From contig DUCN01000082.1 in the NCBI GenBank assembly GCA_012959805.1, forward strand, positions 62,001-126,000: a DNA stretch of 64,000 nucleotides. Direction: 5' to 3'. Of this stretch, positions 35,711 through 44,987 are shown in pieces. The number at the start of each line of letters is the position of its first letter. Position 1 is the stretch's first letter. The notes under the pieces are model-generated. The model was not told where the DNA came from and made no database searches. It saw nothing but the letters and a program-made list of their open reading frames with translations. The stretch is from Myxococcales bacterium (GTDB taxonomy: Bacteria; Myxococcota_A; UBA9160; UBA4427). A program made the position numbers and the translations under genes.

Positions 35711-36727
35711 TTGCCGAATTTCGCCATGTGGGGGAAGGCGCTGACCGTCATGCCTCGAATCTCGAAGCAGGACTGGGACGGGCTCGACCTGATTTCCCGC
35801 TGGCTGATCGCCACGCGCTCCGCCGTCATCATCATGACGTTTACCTCTGCTGCGTTTGCTGGTGTGCTCGCCTACAAGGCCGATGCGTTTGATGGTCTGC
35901 TCTTCGGACTCGTGACTGTGGGGCTGTGTCTGGCGCACGCGACCAATAACCTGATCAACGATTTGACAGATCATTGGAAGGGCGTCGACAAAGACAATTA
36001 TTTCCGAACGCAGTATGGGCCTCAGACTGTCGAAGATGGATTCTTGACCGTGCGACAACTGATGACCTACGCGGGGCTAACAGGCCTGGTCGCACTCGGA
36101 ATCGGCTTCTATCTCGTTTTCATGTCGACGCGGGGTGATGTGACGCTTCTACTTCTCGCCTCGGGCGCTTTCTTCGTGCTCTTCTATACGTTCCCTCTGA
36201 AATATATTGGACTCGGTGAACCAGCGGTTTTGGTGGTTTGGGGACCTCTGATGGTTGGTGGTAGCTATTTCGTCATTACCGGGACCTGGAGTCAAGAAGT
36301 GGCTTTGGCGAGTCTCGCCTATGCGCTTGGGCCGACAGCGGTGTTATTCGGGAAGCACACCGACAAGTTGGATTTCGACAAGGTCAAAGGAATCCGGACG
36401 CTGCCTGTTCTTCTGGGTGAAAACCTCTCTCGCAAGCTGACGGTTGGTTTACTGCTCGCTCAATATCCGGTGATCGGATACCTCGTCTACAGCGGATTCT
36501 TTCACCCGATCATGCTCGTCACATTTGTGTCGGCGTTTTCACTCGGAAGGGTCTTTCAGGTTTTTTCGAAGCCGAGACCCGACGAAGCGCCGCCCGAATT
36601 ACGAGAAGGAATCTGGCCGTTGTGGTTTGTCGGCGTCGCTTTTTGGTTTACGCGACGATACAGCTTCTTCTTTTTGCTCGGACTTGTCCTCGATCTCGGG
36701 CTCTCGAAGAGTGGTCTATTCAGCTGA
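35711..36727 (+). CDS. UbiA-family prenyltransferase (MenA-like)
   Basis: 338 residues with about eight membrane segments. The two Asp-rich prenyl-diphosphate motifs are present: NDLTDHWKGVD (about 83-93) and a second DKLDFDKVKG near 217. The family attaches polyprenyl chains to aromatic or quinone acceptors in the inner membrane; the GIRTLPVLLGE that follows is also seen in MenA-type proteins. I start at the TTG at 35711 because GGAG lies five bases before it; ATGs at 35726 and 35750 are alternatives. It stands between divergent neighbours, so it has its own promoter. Confidence 0.88.
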   Translation: MPNFAMWGKALTVMPRISKQDWDGLDLISRWLIATRSAVIIMTFTSAAFAGVLAYKADAFDGLLFGLVTVGLCLAHATNNLINDLTDHWKGVDKDNYFRTQYGPQTVEDGFLTVRQLMTYAGLTGLVALGIGFYLVFMSTRGDVTLLLLASGAFFVLFYTFPLKYIGLGEPAVLVVWGPLMVGGSYFVITGTWSQEVALASLAYALGPTAVLFGKHTDKLDFDKVKGIRTLPVLLGENLSRKLTVGLLLAQYPVIGYLVYSGFFHPIMLVTFVSAFSLGRVFQVFSKPRPDEAPPELREGIWPLWFVGVAFWFTRRYSFFFLLGLVLDLGLSKSGLFS

Positions 36728-36750
36728 GATACCTGCGTAGGGCAGGGCTT

Positions 36751-38214
36751 TCATTCGGCGAGCGATGTAGAAATGCGCAGGGCATGTGCGGGCGCGGGGG
36801 GCCAGGTCGTATCGAATTCGAGCTCGATCCCGTCTTCGTGATGGCGGCAGATCGCGTGCTCCCCGGTCGCTAAATGAACCACTTGTGTACCTGCGTCGAC
36901 GTCGATGTCCATCAATACGAATTTCGAGTTCCCGGGTGTGTCCAAGAGGATTGCATAGAGGTGGTCACGGTTGGTGGTGAATCGCAGTTCAATCCCATCG
37001 CTTGTTTGACCCTCGGCTCTCTGCCACGGCCGGGTTCCGTAAATGGCCTCGCCGTTTTCAGCCAACCATTGGCCCATCATTTCGAGACGCTTCGTCTGGG
37101 GTTCGGGGATTCCAGCATCCTCGCCTCGAGGGCCGATGTTCAAGAGTAGGTTTCCGTTCTTCGAGACCGTGTCTATGAAGCTTCGGAGAAGGGCGTCTGG
37201 GTCCTCGTAATCCTCTTCGTGATGAGCGCGGTTGAAGCCAAAGGATGGGCTCATTCCTCGCGTCGCCTCCCATTTGCGCTTCGAGATCGTTTTGAAGCCC
37301 GTGTATTCCGGGGTTCGGAAGTCAAAGTGGGCCGGCTTCGGGGGAATCACGCCCTGGGAATCTTCACCACGAGCCGCTGCCCGGCGTATGGATCGATTGA
37401 GTAGGAAGTCGACGACGCGAATAATCGGTTTGAAGGAAAGTAGACGCATGATCCAGCTGCGATGCATCCAGCGATCATTCACGACGCCCTCCGGCACGGC
37501 TTCATAGTAGTCGCTCATGAGTCGGACCATTCGGTCTCGACCCGTTGGCCACGAAATGTCATTCCAGAGTACGCTCGGGCGAACGCGATCGATCAGTTCC
37601 CGAACCTGCGCTTCTGCATAGCGGGGATAGTCGCCGCGGGGCGTCGAGCCGATGAACTCGGCAAGTGTCTGAATCGGATGCCTGTTCCAGGACCAGTCGA
37701 TCCCACCGGAGTAGTAAATGCCGAATCGGAGTCCGCGGGCGCGAACGGCGTCGGCGAGCTCTCCCACAATGTCACGCTGGCTCGTCCATTCGGAACGATT
37801 TGGATTCGGAACATCGCTTGGCCACAGGCAGTACCCGTCATGATGTTTGGTGACGAGGATGACGTATTTCGCGCCGGACCTTAGGAAGAGGTCGCTCCAG
37901 ACATCCGGTCGCCAATGATCGAGTCCTGTCGAAAACGCTTGCCGGAAGTTCTCGTAAGGCTGACTTCCGTATTGTTGGGCGTGGAATTCGGCGGTTGGAC
38001 TTCCCTTGACGCGCAGCGCGTTTTCATACCATTCGGTATACGGCGTCATGACGACGCCGCGGGCATAATGCTTGGCGAACGCGTCGGAAATGTGATCGAG
38101 ATCGGCCGCGAAGCCGGGAACCGAAAAGAGGCCCCAATGAATGAAGATTCCAAACTTGGCGTCTTCGAACCAGTCGGGCACAACATGCTGTCGGAGAGAA
38201 TCGAGGTCAGCCAT
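36751..38214 (-). CDS. Alpha-L-fucosidase (GH29)
   Basis: 487 residues, no signal peptide. GH29 signatures: KFGIFIHWGLFSVPGFA (about 20-36), EWYENAL, VTKHHDGYCLWPS and VLWNDISWP, where Asp219 should be the catalytic nucleophile. NLLLNIGPRGEDAGIPEPQ near the end of the catalytic domain is also typical. It releases alpha-L-fucose from glycans with retention. It lies alone between a prenyltransferase and a thioesterase; no other fucose genes are present. The sulfatase at 20173 is the only other carbohydrate-related candidate. Confidence 0.94.
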   Translation of the reverse strand: MADLDSLRQHVVPDWFEDAKFGIFIHWGLFSVPGFAADLDHISDAFAKHYARGVVMTPYTEWYENALRVKGSPTAEFHAQQYGSQPYENFRQAFSTGLDHWRPDVWSDLFLRSGAKYVILVTKHHDGYCLWPSDVPNPNRSEWTSQRDIVGELADAVRARGLRFGIYYSGGIDWSWNRHPIQTLAEFIGSTPRGDYPRYAEAQVRELIDRVRPSVLWNDISWPTGRDRMVRLMSDYYEAVPEGVVNDRWMHRSWIMRLLSFKPIIRVVDFLLNRSIRRAAARGEDSQGVIPPKPAHFDFRTPEYTGFKTISKRKWEATRGMSPSFGFNRAHHEEDYEDPDALLRSFIDTVSKNGNLLLNIGPRGEDAGIPEPQTKRLEMMGQWLAENGEAIYGTRPWQRAEGQTSDGIELRFTTNRDHLYAILLDTPGNSKFVLMDIDVDAGTQVVHLATGEHAICRHHEDGIELEFDTTWPPAPAHALRISTSLAE

Positions 38215-38295
38215 GCTCTTCAGATCTTGTAGAGGGAGAAAATGAAACGCGAGAGATCGAGAACGTCGCGTGCGTGATAATCCGATTGAGGCCGG

Positions 38296-38697
38296 TCAGA
38301 TTCGCTCGCGATCTTCCTGGCGCATGGTCTTCGTCAAGAAGAAGGTCCCGGAGGCGCGTGCGAGTACTTTGCCTTCCTCGTTCAGGACCTCCCCCTCCGC
38401 GTAGCCGAGGCTCTTGGTCAGCTCTTTCAATCGGCCCCGCACCGTTACGCGACCACTCTGAATCGGGCGGAAATAATTCACCTTGATCTCGACTGTCGCA
38501 CATCCACGACCTTCGGGCAGGCCGTTGATGATCGACCGGCCAAGCGCGCTATCGAGAAGTGTAAAGAGGACGCCGCCATGAACGCGATTGGCGCGACTCA
38601 TATGTCTTTGCGCCAAGTCGAGCTGTAGGGTGGCGGCACCGTCAATGATGCCGAGAGATTCTATGCCCATGTCTTCAGAGAATTCGGAGTGGCTCAC
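38296..38697 (-). CDS. PaaI-type hotdog thioesterase
   Basis: 133 residues with a single hotdog fold. RANRVHGGVLFTLLDSALGR (about 35-54) is the hallmark helix with HGG and the catalytic Asp, and CATVEIKVNYFRPIQSGRVT follows. It hydrolyses aromatic or medium-chain acyl-CoA esters. It is 82 bp upstream of, and co-directional with, the fucosidase start, perhaps by chance. It is divergent from the DUF1330 gene at 38895. Confidence 0.92.
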   Translation of the reverse strand: MSHSEFSEDMGIESLGIIDGAATLQLDLAQRHMSRANRVHGGVLFTLLDSALGRSIINGLPEGRGCATVEIKVNYFRPIQSGRVTVRGRLKELTKSLGYAEGEVLNEEGKVLARASGTFFLTKTMRQEDRERI

Positions 38698-38755
38698 GCC
38701 GCGAGTCTAGCGCGGAAATTCGCACTGAATTAGTATCGGCATAGTCAGTGCCAAC

Positions 38756-38774
38756 CCGAAATACCGATATTCGG
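38756..38774. promoter_or_regulatory. Interrupted palindrome between thioesterase and DUF1330 genes
   Basis: CCGAA-N9-TTCGG lies in the 197-bp divergent intergenic region. Operator-like in position and symmetry, but short arms make chance likely. Confidence 0.25.
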
Positions 38775-38894
38775 AACGGGATTGGTGCGCGCGCATCCAC
38801 GTGCGCTTGACGCAGCCAGCTCACGCCCTGGACATAATCGTCGGGGTCTCGAACGTGGTCAAGAACTGAGTCGACGATGATCAGGAGAAGAACG

Positions 38895-39314
38895 ATGAAA
38901 ATTGCACAGTATCCGGAGCCCAGTCAGTTCGAGGAACTCATGAAGGGGCCGAAGGATACCAAGGTCGTGATGGTGAACCTGCTTTCATTCAAGGATCAGG
39001 CGGACGGCGGCAACGAAGGCATGAGCGGACTTGAATCCTATCGACTCTACGGCGACCAGATGAAGAAATTCGTTGAGTCGAAGGGAGGACGCTTTATCTG
39101 GAGCGGCCGTGTGGATTCGATGGTGATCGGCGAAAGCGATTCGGACTTCGACATGATTGCGTTGGTCGAGTATCCCAGCCGGGAAGCATTCGTCGAAATC
39201 GCATCAAGTGCTCATGTTCGGGAGATTGGGCAGGATCGTGCCAAGGGTTTGGCCGGTCAATGGTTGATCGCAACGACGGGCCAGGAAGTCGAGGGGGCAT
39301 CCGACGATGCCTAG
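38895..39314 (+). CDS. DUF1330-like (dimeric alpha-beta barrel) protein
   Basis: 139 residues. KVVMVNLLSFKDQADGG near the N-terminus, SYRLYGDQMKKFVESKGGRFIWSG in the middle and MIALVEYPSREAFVEIASSAHV fit the DUF1330/YciI-like ferredoxin fold. The function of the family is not settled. The ATG at 38895 has AGGAGAAG upstream. It is 21 bp before the AEC permease gene, so they are probably co-transcribed. Confidence 0.8.
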   Translation: MKIAQYPEPSQFEELMKGPKDTKVVMVNLLSFKDQADGGNEGMSGLESYRLYGDQMKKFVESKGGRFIWSGRVDSMVIGESDSDFDMIALVEYPSREAFVEIASSAHVREIGQDRAKGLAGQWLIATTGQEVEGASDDA

Positions 39315-39335
39315 GGGAGGACAGCGACCGTCGAA

Positions 39336-40211
39336 ATGATTCGAGAACTATTCGAAATTCTCGCGCCGACATTTCTGGCGGCTCTGTCTGGCTGGTTGTG
39401 GGTGAGGTCCGGGCGCCGTTTTGATCGCGAGATGATCGGTGATCTGATCATGTTGATTGGTGCCCCATGTCTCATCTTCTCTTCGCTCGTCAGTCTCGAC
39501 GTTTCCGCGTCTGCGATGTTAGTGATGGCTCAAGCGGCCGTCACGTGCTTTGCAATCGTTGCGCTCATAGGCATTGTGGCCTTGCGAGTGCTGAAGCTCC
39601 CGGGCCATACGTTTCTTTCGCCCCTCGTCTTTGGGAATCAGGGAAATCTCGGTGTCCCGCTCTGTCTATTTGCTTTTGGCGCCGAGGGTCAGGCTCTTGC
39701 GCTGGTCTTCTTCACAATTGGCGCGACGCTTCAGTTCAGTGCCGGTCTTTTCATCTGGTCCGGCCGCTTCGATCCGAAGGAGCTGATCCGAAATCCGGTT
39801 GGCCTCGCCGCATTGGCCGCCGCGACTATGATCACCTTCGAGCTTCCCGTTCCGTCGGTCCTGACGAATACAACTCGTCTGCTGGGCGGATTCGCCATTC
39901 CGCTGATGCTGGTTGCGTTGGGCGTTGCCGTTGCTGAAATGAGGGTGACGGATCTACGTCGTAGCCTGTTGATGGCGTCGACCCGGTTAGGCGTCGGAGT
40001 CATCGTAGGCTTCACGATGGCCAATTGTTTTGACTTTACGGGAATTGCTCGGGGCGTATTGATCCTGCAATGTGCGATGCCCGCGGCGGTCTTCAATCAC
40101 TTGCTCGCGCAGCGTTACGACCGTTCCCCCGAGCAGGTTGCGAGCATAGTCGTCGTATCGACTCTACTCACGGCCTTTGCCTTGCCATTTCTGTTGCCAT
40201 TTATCGTCTGA
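39336..40211 (+). CDS. Auxin-efflux-carrier (AEC) family transporter
   Basis: 291 residues with about ten membrane segments in two halves. The first ends around FGNQGNLGVPLCLFAFG, the family's conserved crossover region; the second includes RLLGGFAIPLMLVALGVAVAEM. Bacterial members export or exchange organic acids such as malate or malonate. It follows the DUF1330 gene closely. Its stop converges on the sulfotransferase gene 28 bp away. Confidence 0.9.
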   Translation: MIRELFEILAPTFLAALSGWLWVRSGRRFDREMIGDLIMLIGAPCLIFSSLVSLDVSASAMLVMAQAAVTCFAIVALIGIVALRVLKLPGHTFLSPLVFGNQGNLGVPLCLFAFGAEGQALALVFFTIGATLQFSAGLFIWSGRFDPKELIRNPVGLAALAAATMITFELPVPSVLTNTTRLLGGFAIPLMLVALGVAVAEMRVTDLRRSLLMASTRLGVGVIVGFTMANCFDFTGIARGVLILQCAMPAAVFNHLLAQRYDRSPEQVASIVVVSTLLTAFALPFLLPFIV

Positions 40212-40239
40212 GGCAATCGTCGCGCCTGAGATCAGTTTT

Positions 40240-40875
40240 CTAGCCGTTGTCGAGAGCGGACAAGCGTTCGCGAAATTCTTGAGTTGAATTGGTTCGTGGA
40301 TAGGACTCATTGGGAATCGCAAGCCCAAGACCTTCACACAAGGGTTTCCAACCTGCGCCGAGCTCGAAGAGGATCAGCCGCTCAGCTGGCACCTCGGTTC
40401 GAACGGCTTCGTTATGCTCCTCATAACATTTGATGGCATGGGCGCGGTCGTCTGGGCGGCCGCCGAGAGCCTGATCGAAAATGAGTTCCCGGGTCATGAG
40501 CATGTTCTGACGGATCCATTGCGGCTCGGGTGGAGGCTCTCTCTGCATCGCTTGGTAGATCGTGTTCTCGAAACTCTTATACCAGGACGCGGAATCTCGA
40601 TAGGAGAGCAAGATCTTGGCATCAGGGTTGGCCGTGGCGAGTTCTCGCCAGAATGCACAGCCCGGCCAATCGACGGTCGATCGATAATTGGCGAAGAGCA
40701 TTTCCCAATCCGGCGTCTCGCCTCGAACTGCCGCCGCCCAAAGAGGCACGTGTTCTGGATTCTCGAAGAGTTCCACCATGTGGTAACAGGGGCCGACGCC
40801 GAGAAGATCGAGCGCAATCTTCAAACTTTGGGTTCCTGTCCGACCGAAACCGGCACCAATGACCTCGAAATTCAT
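40240..40875 (-). CDS. Sulfotransferase-family protein (short, PF17784-like)
   Basis: 211 residues. The N-terminal P-loop-like segment is EVIGAGFGRTGTQSLKIALDLLG, followed by CYHMVELFENPEHVPLW, and later KILLSYRDSASWYKSF. This matches the compact sulfotransferase group found in fungi and bacteria; the acceptor is unknown and some members may not be sulfotransferases. The ATG overlaps the stop of the VTT membrane gene by 4 bp, making it the last gene of a five-gene leftward run starting at 44865. Confidence 0.85.
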   Translation of the reverse strand: MNFEVIGAGFGRTGTQSLKIALDLLGVGPCYHMVELFENPEHVPLWAAAVRGETPDWEMLFANYRSTVDWPGCAFWRELATANPDAKILLSYRDSASWYKSFENTIYQAMQREPPPEPQWIRQNMLMTRELIFDQALGGRPDDRAHAIKCYEEHNEAVRTEVPAERLILFELGAGWKPLCEGLGLAIPNESYPRTNSTQEFRERLSALDNG

Positions 40876-41573
40876 TTCTCCGCGATCTCCGTATTGAGTC
40901 CTTCTTTGGTTAGGTCGTCCCGAGCTTGTTCATCGTCTACGCGAGCATTGCGACGCCGTCGATAGATTTGGAAGGCGATGAATGCGGCGACTGCGATGCA
41001 GAGGGGAACCCAGGTCGAGGCGGTTTGTGCCATGAACCAGTCGAGGATTTCCGCACCGAAATAGGTCCAGACCGCGATCGCGGGAAAGAAGCCGATCGCA
41101 GTCCCCAAGATCGCCGTCGACGCGGGAACCCGTGATAGGCCGAGTGCCCAATGTGACGCGGGATTCAGGAAGAAAAAGAGACGAAACAAGATGACGGCGG
41201 TCAGTCCCTTTTCGGAGAGTCGATTGTCCCATTTCCGAAGGCGGACGGGCATTCGGCCTTCGACCCAGTCTCGACCGAAGTAGCGGGCGAAGGCAAAGCC
41301 GATCATGCCCGCGCCGGTCGCGCCCAGCCAGTTGACGAGGAGGGCGAGCCAGAAGGGCCAGACCGTTGCGGTGGCGAGAATGAAGACTGCGCCGGGTGCG
41401 CCGAAGGGTTCGAGGCAGGAGAAGAGCACCACGATGACAACGGGTCCCCACGGCCCGGCATCGATCAAGACTTCGCGCAAGCGGTCAGGCGCAATATATT
41501 GGTAGAGCCCGGAGAAGTATGCGAAGGCGGCGACGCCGAGAATCACAGAGATGAGGACGAGACGGTTTCGCAT
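40872..41573 (-). CDS. TVP38/TMEM64 (VTT-domain, DedA-like) membrane protein
   Basis: 233 residues with about five to six membrane segments. The VTT/SNARE-associated domain is seen in LEPFGAPGAVFILATATVWPF, GAGMIGFAFARYFGRDWVEGR and VILFRLFFFLNPASHWALGLSRV. Family members are now tied to lipid scrambling or transport in the inner membrane. It lies 10 bp after the hydrolase and overlaps the sulfotransferase gene, so it is part of one operon. Confidence 0.9.
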   Translation of the reverse strand: MRNRLVLISVILGVAAFAYFSGLYQYIAPDRLREVLIDAGPWGPVVIVVLFSCLEPFGAPGAVFILATATVWPFWLALLVNWLGATGAGMIGFAFARYFGRDWVEGRMPVRLRKWDNRLSEKGLTAVILFRLFFFLNPASHWALGLSRVPASTAILGTAIGFFPAIAVWTYFGAEILDWFMAQTASTWVPLCIAVAAFIAFQIYRRRRNARVDDEQARDDLTKEGLNTEIAEK

Positions 41574-41583
41574 GGTGAGTGTT

Positions 41584-42462
41584 TCAGCGGACCTCGGTTG
41601 ATGCGCGCGCGCGTTCGAGATGCTTCGCGATTGCGGAGAGCCATTGTGCGGGCGTCTCGATTTGTGGGCTGTGATGCGCGTCCTTCAAGATAACGAGTTC
41701 AGCGTTGGCGATCTGGTCCGCCATGCGTTGGCTGGGTTTTCGAAAGGCGGCGTCCTGGTCGCCGACCATTACCAGGGTCGGGCAAAGAATCTCACCTAGA
41801 CGGTGCGTTACGCCCTCCTGTTTCATGATTTCGTTGAGCAGCGCGTCGAAGGCCATTGGATCCATGGCTTCAAGTTTGGTCCGTAGCCGATTCCAGTAGC
41901 GGTCAGTGCCCATCTCGAGGGCGGCGCGCTGGGCCGGCTCTGGAAGTCGATGTTGATTGGCGCGAAGCGCGCGTATGTTCCAGCTCGCGGGAAGCCGTCG
42001 GAATGCGAATTTGAGAATGCGTTCGGGCCAGCCCGGTCGGGTTCGGTGAGACGCGTCGGAGGTGTCCATGAGGACGAGGGAGTGGACGCGCTCCGGATGC
42101 TTGAGCACGAAGCGAAGTGCAATCATTCCGCCGAGTGAGTGGCCGAGCAGATCGCATTTCGAAATATTCAGAGCATCGAGAAAGCCGAGGAGGTCGAGGC
42201 AGAGCTGATCGAAATCATATCCCTGCCCGGGATTGGTCGTCCCGCCATGGCCGCGAAGGTCTGGAACAATCGTTTGACCCTGGGTGGCTACGTTGGTCAG
42301 TACGTCGGCGAAGTCGTCTCGTGATCCTGTGAAGCCATGGATCATGACGAATGGGCGTGCTCCCGCGCCCGCTTCGCTGTACGTGATGTCGAGGTCTCCA
42401 ACTCGCACGGAGTCTGCGATCCGAACATCGTGTGCGGCCGAGTTGTTGGAATTTTCAGCCAC
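41584..42462 (-). CDS. Alpha/beta hydrolase
   Basis: About 292 residues. VMIHGFTGSRDDF holds the oxyanion strand, GHSLGGMIALRF the nucleophile Ser, and LKDAHHSPQIETP the probable catalytic His; TIVPDLRGHGGTTNP is the usual loop. The open frame continues upstream to 42552 inside the preceding CoA-transferase gene. I chose the GTG at 42462, after that gene's stop, although no strong ribosome site is visible. It belongs to the leftward operon 44865-40240. Confidence 0.88.
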   Translation of the reverse strand: MAENSNNSAAHDVRIADSVRVGDLDITYSEAGAGARPFVMIHGFTGSRDDFADVLTNVATQGQTIVPDLRGHGGTTNPGQGYDFDQLCLDLLGFLDALNISKCDLLGHSLGGMIALRFVLKHPERVHSLVLMDTSDASHRTRPGWPERILKFAFRRLPASWNIRALRANQHRLPEPAQRAALEMGTDRYWNRLRTKLEAMDPMAFDALLNEIMKQEGVTHRLGEILCPTLVMVGDQDAAFRKPSQRMADQIANAELVILKDAHHSPQIETPAQWLSAIAKHLERARASTEVR

Positions 42463-42481
42463 CAAATTGGATCTCAGAGCC

Positions 42482-43645
42482 TCAACCCCGGCCTTCAGCC
42501 GCAAGCACGCCAGCCTGCGCGAGTTGATCGACTTCTTCGCCGGTGGCATCAAGCCAGCGCGTCAGGACTTCTCGATTGTGCTCGCCTCGGTAAGCAGCTG
42601 GCCCACGTACGCCACTCTGCGCGTCTGAATAGTGATAAGGAGATTGAACCACTGCTCGCGTTCCCTCACATCGGTCATCGATCTGCGAGAGGCTTCCGCG
42701 CGCTCGCGCGGTCGGCGAGGTAAACGCCTCGGCGTTGGACCGCACGTCGCCCCAAGCGAGGTTGACCTTGTCGAGTGCCGTGATGAGTCCGGCACGATCG
42801 GTGAACGATTGGTAGAACGTTGCGACTGCTTCCCTGCGCCCACGTATCTTTGCCTCGAGATCGGGCGCGCTGGGAGTCGGATCGGTGAGACCATGATGCT
42901 TCACAAGTAATTTCCAAATCATTCGAAAATCGCCGACGATCATGATCGGCCCACCGGGGGCGTCCCAGACTTCGCCACCGCCGCGAATGAGAGGGACTCC
43001 GTCGGTTGCAAAATTGGCGTAGTCGTCGGTGGCGAGCATGGTGTCGTGCATCGCGATGTCGATATGTTGGCCTCGACCCGTGCGCTGGCGCAAATGTAGT
43101 GCTGCGAGAATGCCAACGAGTCCATGCAGGCCCGCGTTCATGTCGGCGATCGAAAGAACGGGATCACTCGCTGCGCGGCCATCTTGATCGGCTTGCCGAG
43201 CGACGAATCCGACTTCTGCATGGAGTACTGAGGCATAAGCCGCTCGATGAGATTCGGGACCGTCCTGTCCGAACCCCGAGATGGATAGCATGATGAGCTC
43301 GGGATGATCCGCAGACAGATCCTTCCAGGAAAGCCCGTGCCGGGCCATGACATTCGGTCTGAAGTTCTCGATGACGATATCGGCCTTGGCAGCGAGTCGT
43401 CGCACGAGGCCGGTTGACCCGGGCTTCTCGAGATCGACACAGACACTCTGTTTGCCCGCGTTCTGCTGGGTGTAATAACCGGAAAGACCCGCGCGCACGT
43501 AGCCCCAGGCTCGAGTGACATCGCCTTCGGGCGGCTCGAGTTTGACGACCTCTGCGCCGAGGTCGCTGAGCATGCGCCCCGCGAATGGCCCAGCGAGAAC
43601 TCGAGAGAAATCGAGAACACGAAGACCTTCAAGCGGAGACTCCAT
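42482..43645 (-). CDS. Type III (CaiB/BaiF) CoA-transferase
   Basis: 387 residues, full length. The N-terminal LEGLRVLDFSRVLAGPFAGR and DLGAEVVKLEPPEGD, then QNAGKQSVCVDL, are diagnostic; the catalytic Asp is expected at D168 in SIADMNAG. Reaction: transfer of CoA between carboxylic acids, often to start degradation of carnitine-like, aromatic or steroid acids. It is 11 bp downstream of the luciferase-like gene and about 20 bp before the hydrolase. Confidence 0.94.
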   Translation of the reverse strand: MESPLEGLRVLDFSRVLAGPFAGRMLSDLGAEVVKLEPPEGDVTRAWGYVRAGLSGYYTQQNAGKQSVCVDLEKPGSTGLVRRLAAKADIVIENFRPNVMARHGLSWKDLSADHPELIMLSISGFGQDGPESHRAAYASVLHAEVGFVARQADQDGRAASDPVLSIADMNAGLHGLVGILAALHLRQRTGRGQHIDIAMHDTMLATDDYANFATDGVPLIRGGGEVWDAPGGPIMIVGDFRMIWKLLVKHHGLTDPTPSAPDLEAKIRGRREAVATFYQSFTDRAGLITALDKVNLAWGDVRSNAEAFTSPTARARGSLSQIDDRCEGTRAVVQSPYHYSDAQSGVRGPAAYRGEHNREVLTRWLDATGEEVDQLAQAGVLAAEGRG

Positions 43646-43656
43646 ATTGTTGGGTC

Positions 43657-44865
43657 CTATTGGCTCGAGGCGGCGTCTTCAGAACGCACGCCATCAGGGT
43701 TGATAGTGGGTTTCGCCGTACCACGGAAGCTGAACTCCTCGGTCTCTATTTCTTCGAGTTCAATCTCCCCGCTTAACACCTTTCGCTTCCACTCTTGATG
43801 TTCCGGCTCCCGGGCGTGGAATTCCGGCATGACTTCTTCAGCGAAGATCTCGAGACTTTCGCAGATATCTTCATGAGTATTGCTGCCGGCCTGGTTCAAA
43901 AGAATGACTTGGTCGATATTGGAGGCTTCAAATTTTCGAAGCTTCTGTCGCAGGGTTTCAGGAGAGCCGACGAGTCCTGTTCGCTGCTGCTTCTGGCCAG
44001 CCGGCGTCTCTTTCCAGTCCAGATACTGTTCCCAGAGATTGACGCTGCCGGGGGCGACCGGTCCATGTTTCGAATAGAATCGCAGCGCGAACTGAAAGAA
44101 GGTCCAGCCGTCGGCTTTTCGCATCGCCTCTTCGTCATCTTTCGCGCACATGAACCCCGAGACCAAGGCGACGTTGGGATTCGCGGCGTAGTCGGTCAGT
44201 TTCTCCTGCCGCTTGACGAAGGCATTGTAGTAGGTGTTGACCCAGGCTCGTGCCGCGTCGGCGGAAACGAATTGGAAACCAAGGGCCCCCATTCCGCGTC
44301 GGCCGGCCATGTCGATGGTCTCGAGTTGTGAACACGCAACCCAGAGAGGAGGGTGGGGCTTCTGGTACGGCTTCGGAAGCACATTGCGAAGCGGGAAGTC
44401 GAAATACTCTCCGTGATACTCCCAGGCATCCTTGGTGAACATGGGAATGATCGCTTTGACCGCGTCCTCCCAGACTGCGCGCTTGTCACGGAAGCGGCGG
44501 TCGAAAGGGTGGAGCTCGGTGATTGAAGAGCCTTCTCCGATTCCCATTTCGACTCGGCCATTCGATAGCAGGTCGAGTGTACTCACCCGTTCGGCCACCC
44601 GGGCAGGATGGTTCGTTGTCAGCTGAATGATTCCATGGGCCAATCGAATTTGCTTGGTGCGCTGGCTTGCCGCGGCCAGAAAAACTTCGGGCGCCGAGGA
44701 ATGGGAATATTCCTCGAGGAAATGATGCTCGACCTCCCAGGCGTAGTCGTAACCAAGCTTGTCCGCGAGTTCGATCTGTGTGAGCGAGTTCTGAAGCAGT
44801 TCATGCTCGGCACGTTCAGTCCAGGGACGGGGTAGTTGGTGCTCGTAGAAGATTCCAAATTTCAT
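43657..44865 (-). CDS. LLM-class flavin-dependent oxidoreductase (luciferase-like)
   Basis: 402 residues. MKFGIFYEHQLPRPW, YDYAWEVEHHFLEEYSHSSAPE, IRLAHGIIQLTTNHPARVAERV and RVEMGIGEGSS are typical of the luciferase family. It heads a five-gene leftward operon with a CoA-transferase, a hydrolase, a VTT protein and a sulfotransferase. This suggests an oxygenation step on a substrate that is then activated as a CoA ester; that is inference. It is paralogous to 34214-35485, with conserved protein segments also conserved at DNA level. Confidence 0.93.
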   Translation of the reverse strand: MKFGIFYEHQLPRPWTERAEHELLQNSLTQIELADKLGYDYAWEVEHHFLEEYSHSSAPEVFLAAASQRTKQIRLAHGIIQLTTNHPARVAERVSTLDLLSNGRVEMGIGEGSSITELHPFDRRFRDKRAVWEDAVKAIIPMFTKDAWEYHGEYFDFPLRNVLPKPYQKPHPPLWVACSQLETIDMAGRRGMGALGFQFVSADAARAWVNTYYNAFVKRQEKLTDYAANPNVALVSGFMCAKDDEEAMRKADGWTFFQFALRFYSKHGPVAPGSVNLWEQYLDWKETPAGQKQQRTGLVGSPETLRQKLRKFEASNIDQVILLNQAGSNTHEDICESLEIFAEEVMPEFHAREPEHQEWKRKVLSGEIELEEIETEEFSFRGTAKPTINPDGVRSEDAASSQ

Positions 44866-44912
44866 GTCATGAGTGTACGGCTTTTGAATGTGGATTTGAA
44901 AGTGGAATTTTG

Positions 44913-44934
44913 GAGTGAATTGGGAGTGAATTGG
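44913..44934. repeat. Tandem duplicate of an 11-bp unit
   Basis: GAGTGAATTGG occurs twice in exact head-to-tail order in the divergent region between the luciferase-like gene and the SDR at 44988. The 11-bp period is one DNA turn, as in paired activator sites. Confidence 0.5.
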
Positions 44935-44987
44935 CGGAGATTATGCCTAGAATCGCAGGAGTTGATTAATAGAGGCGAGGTGAATGA

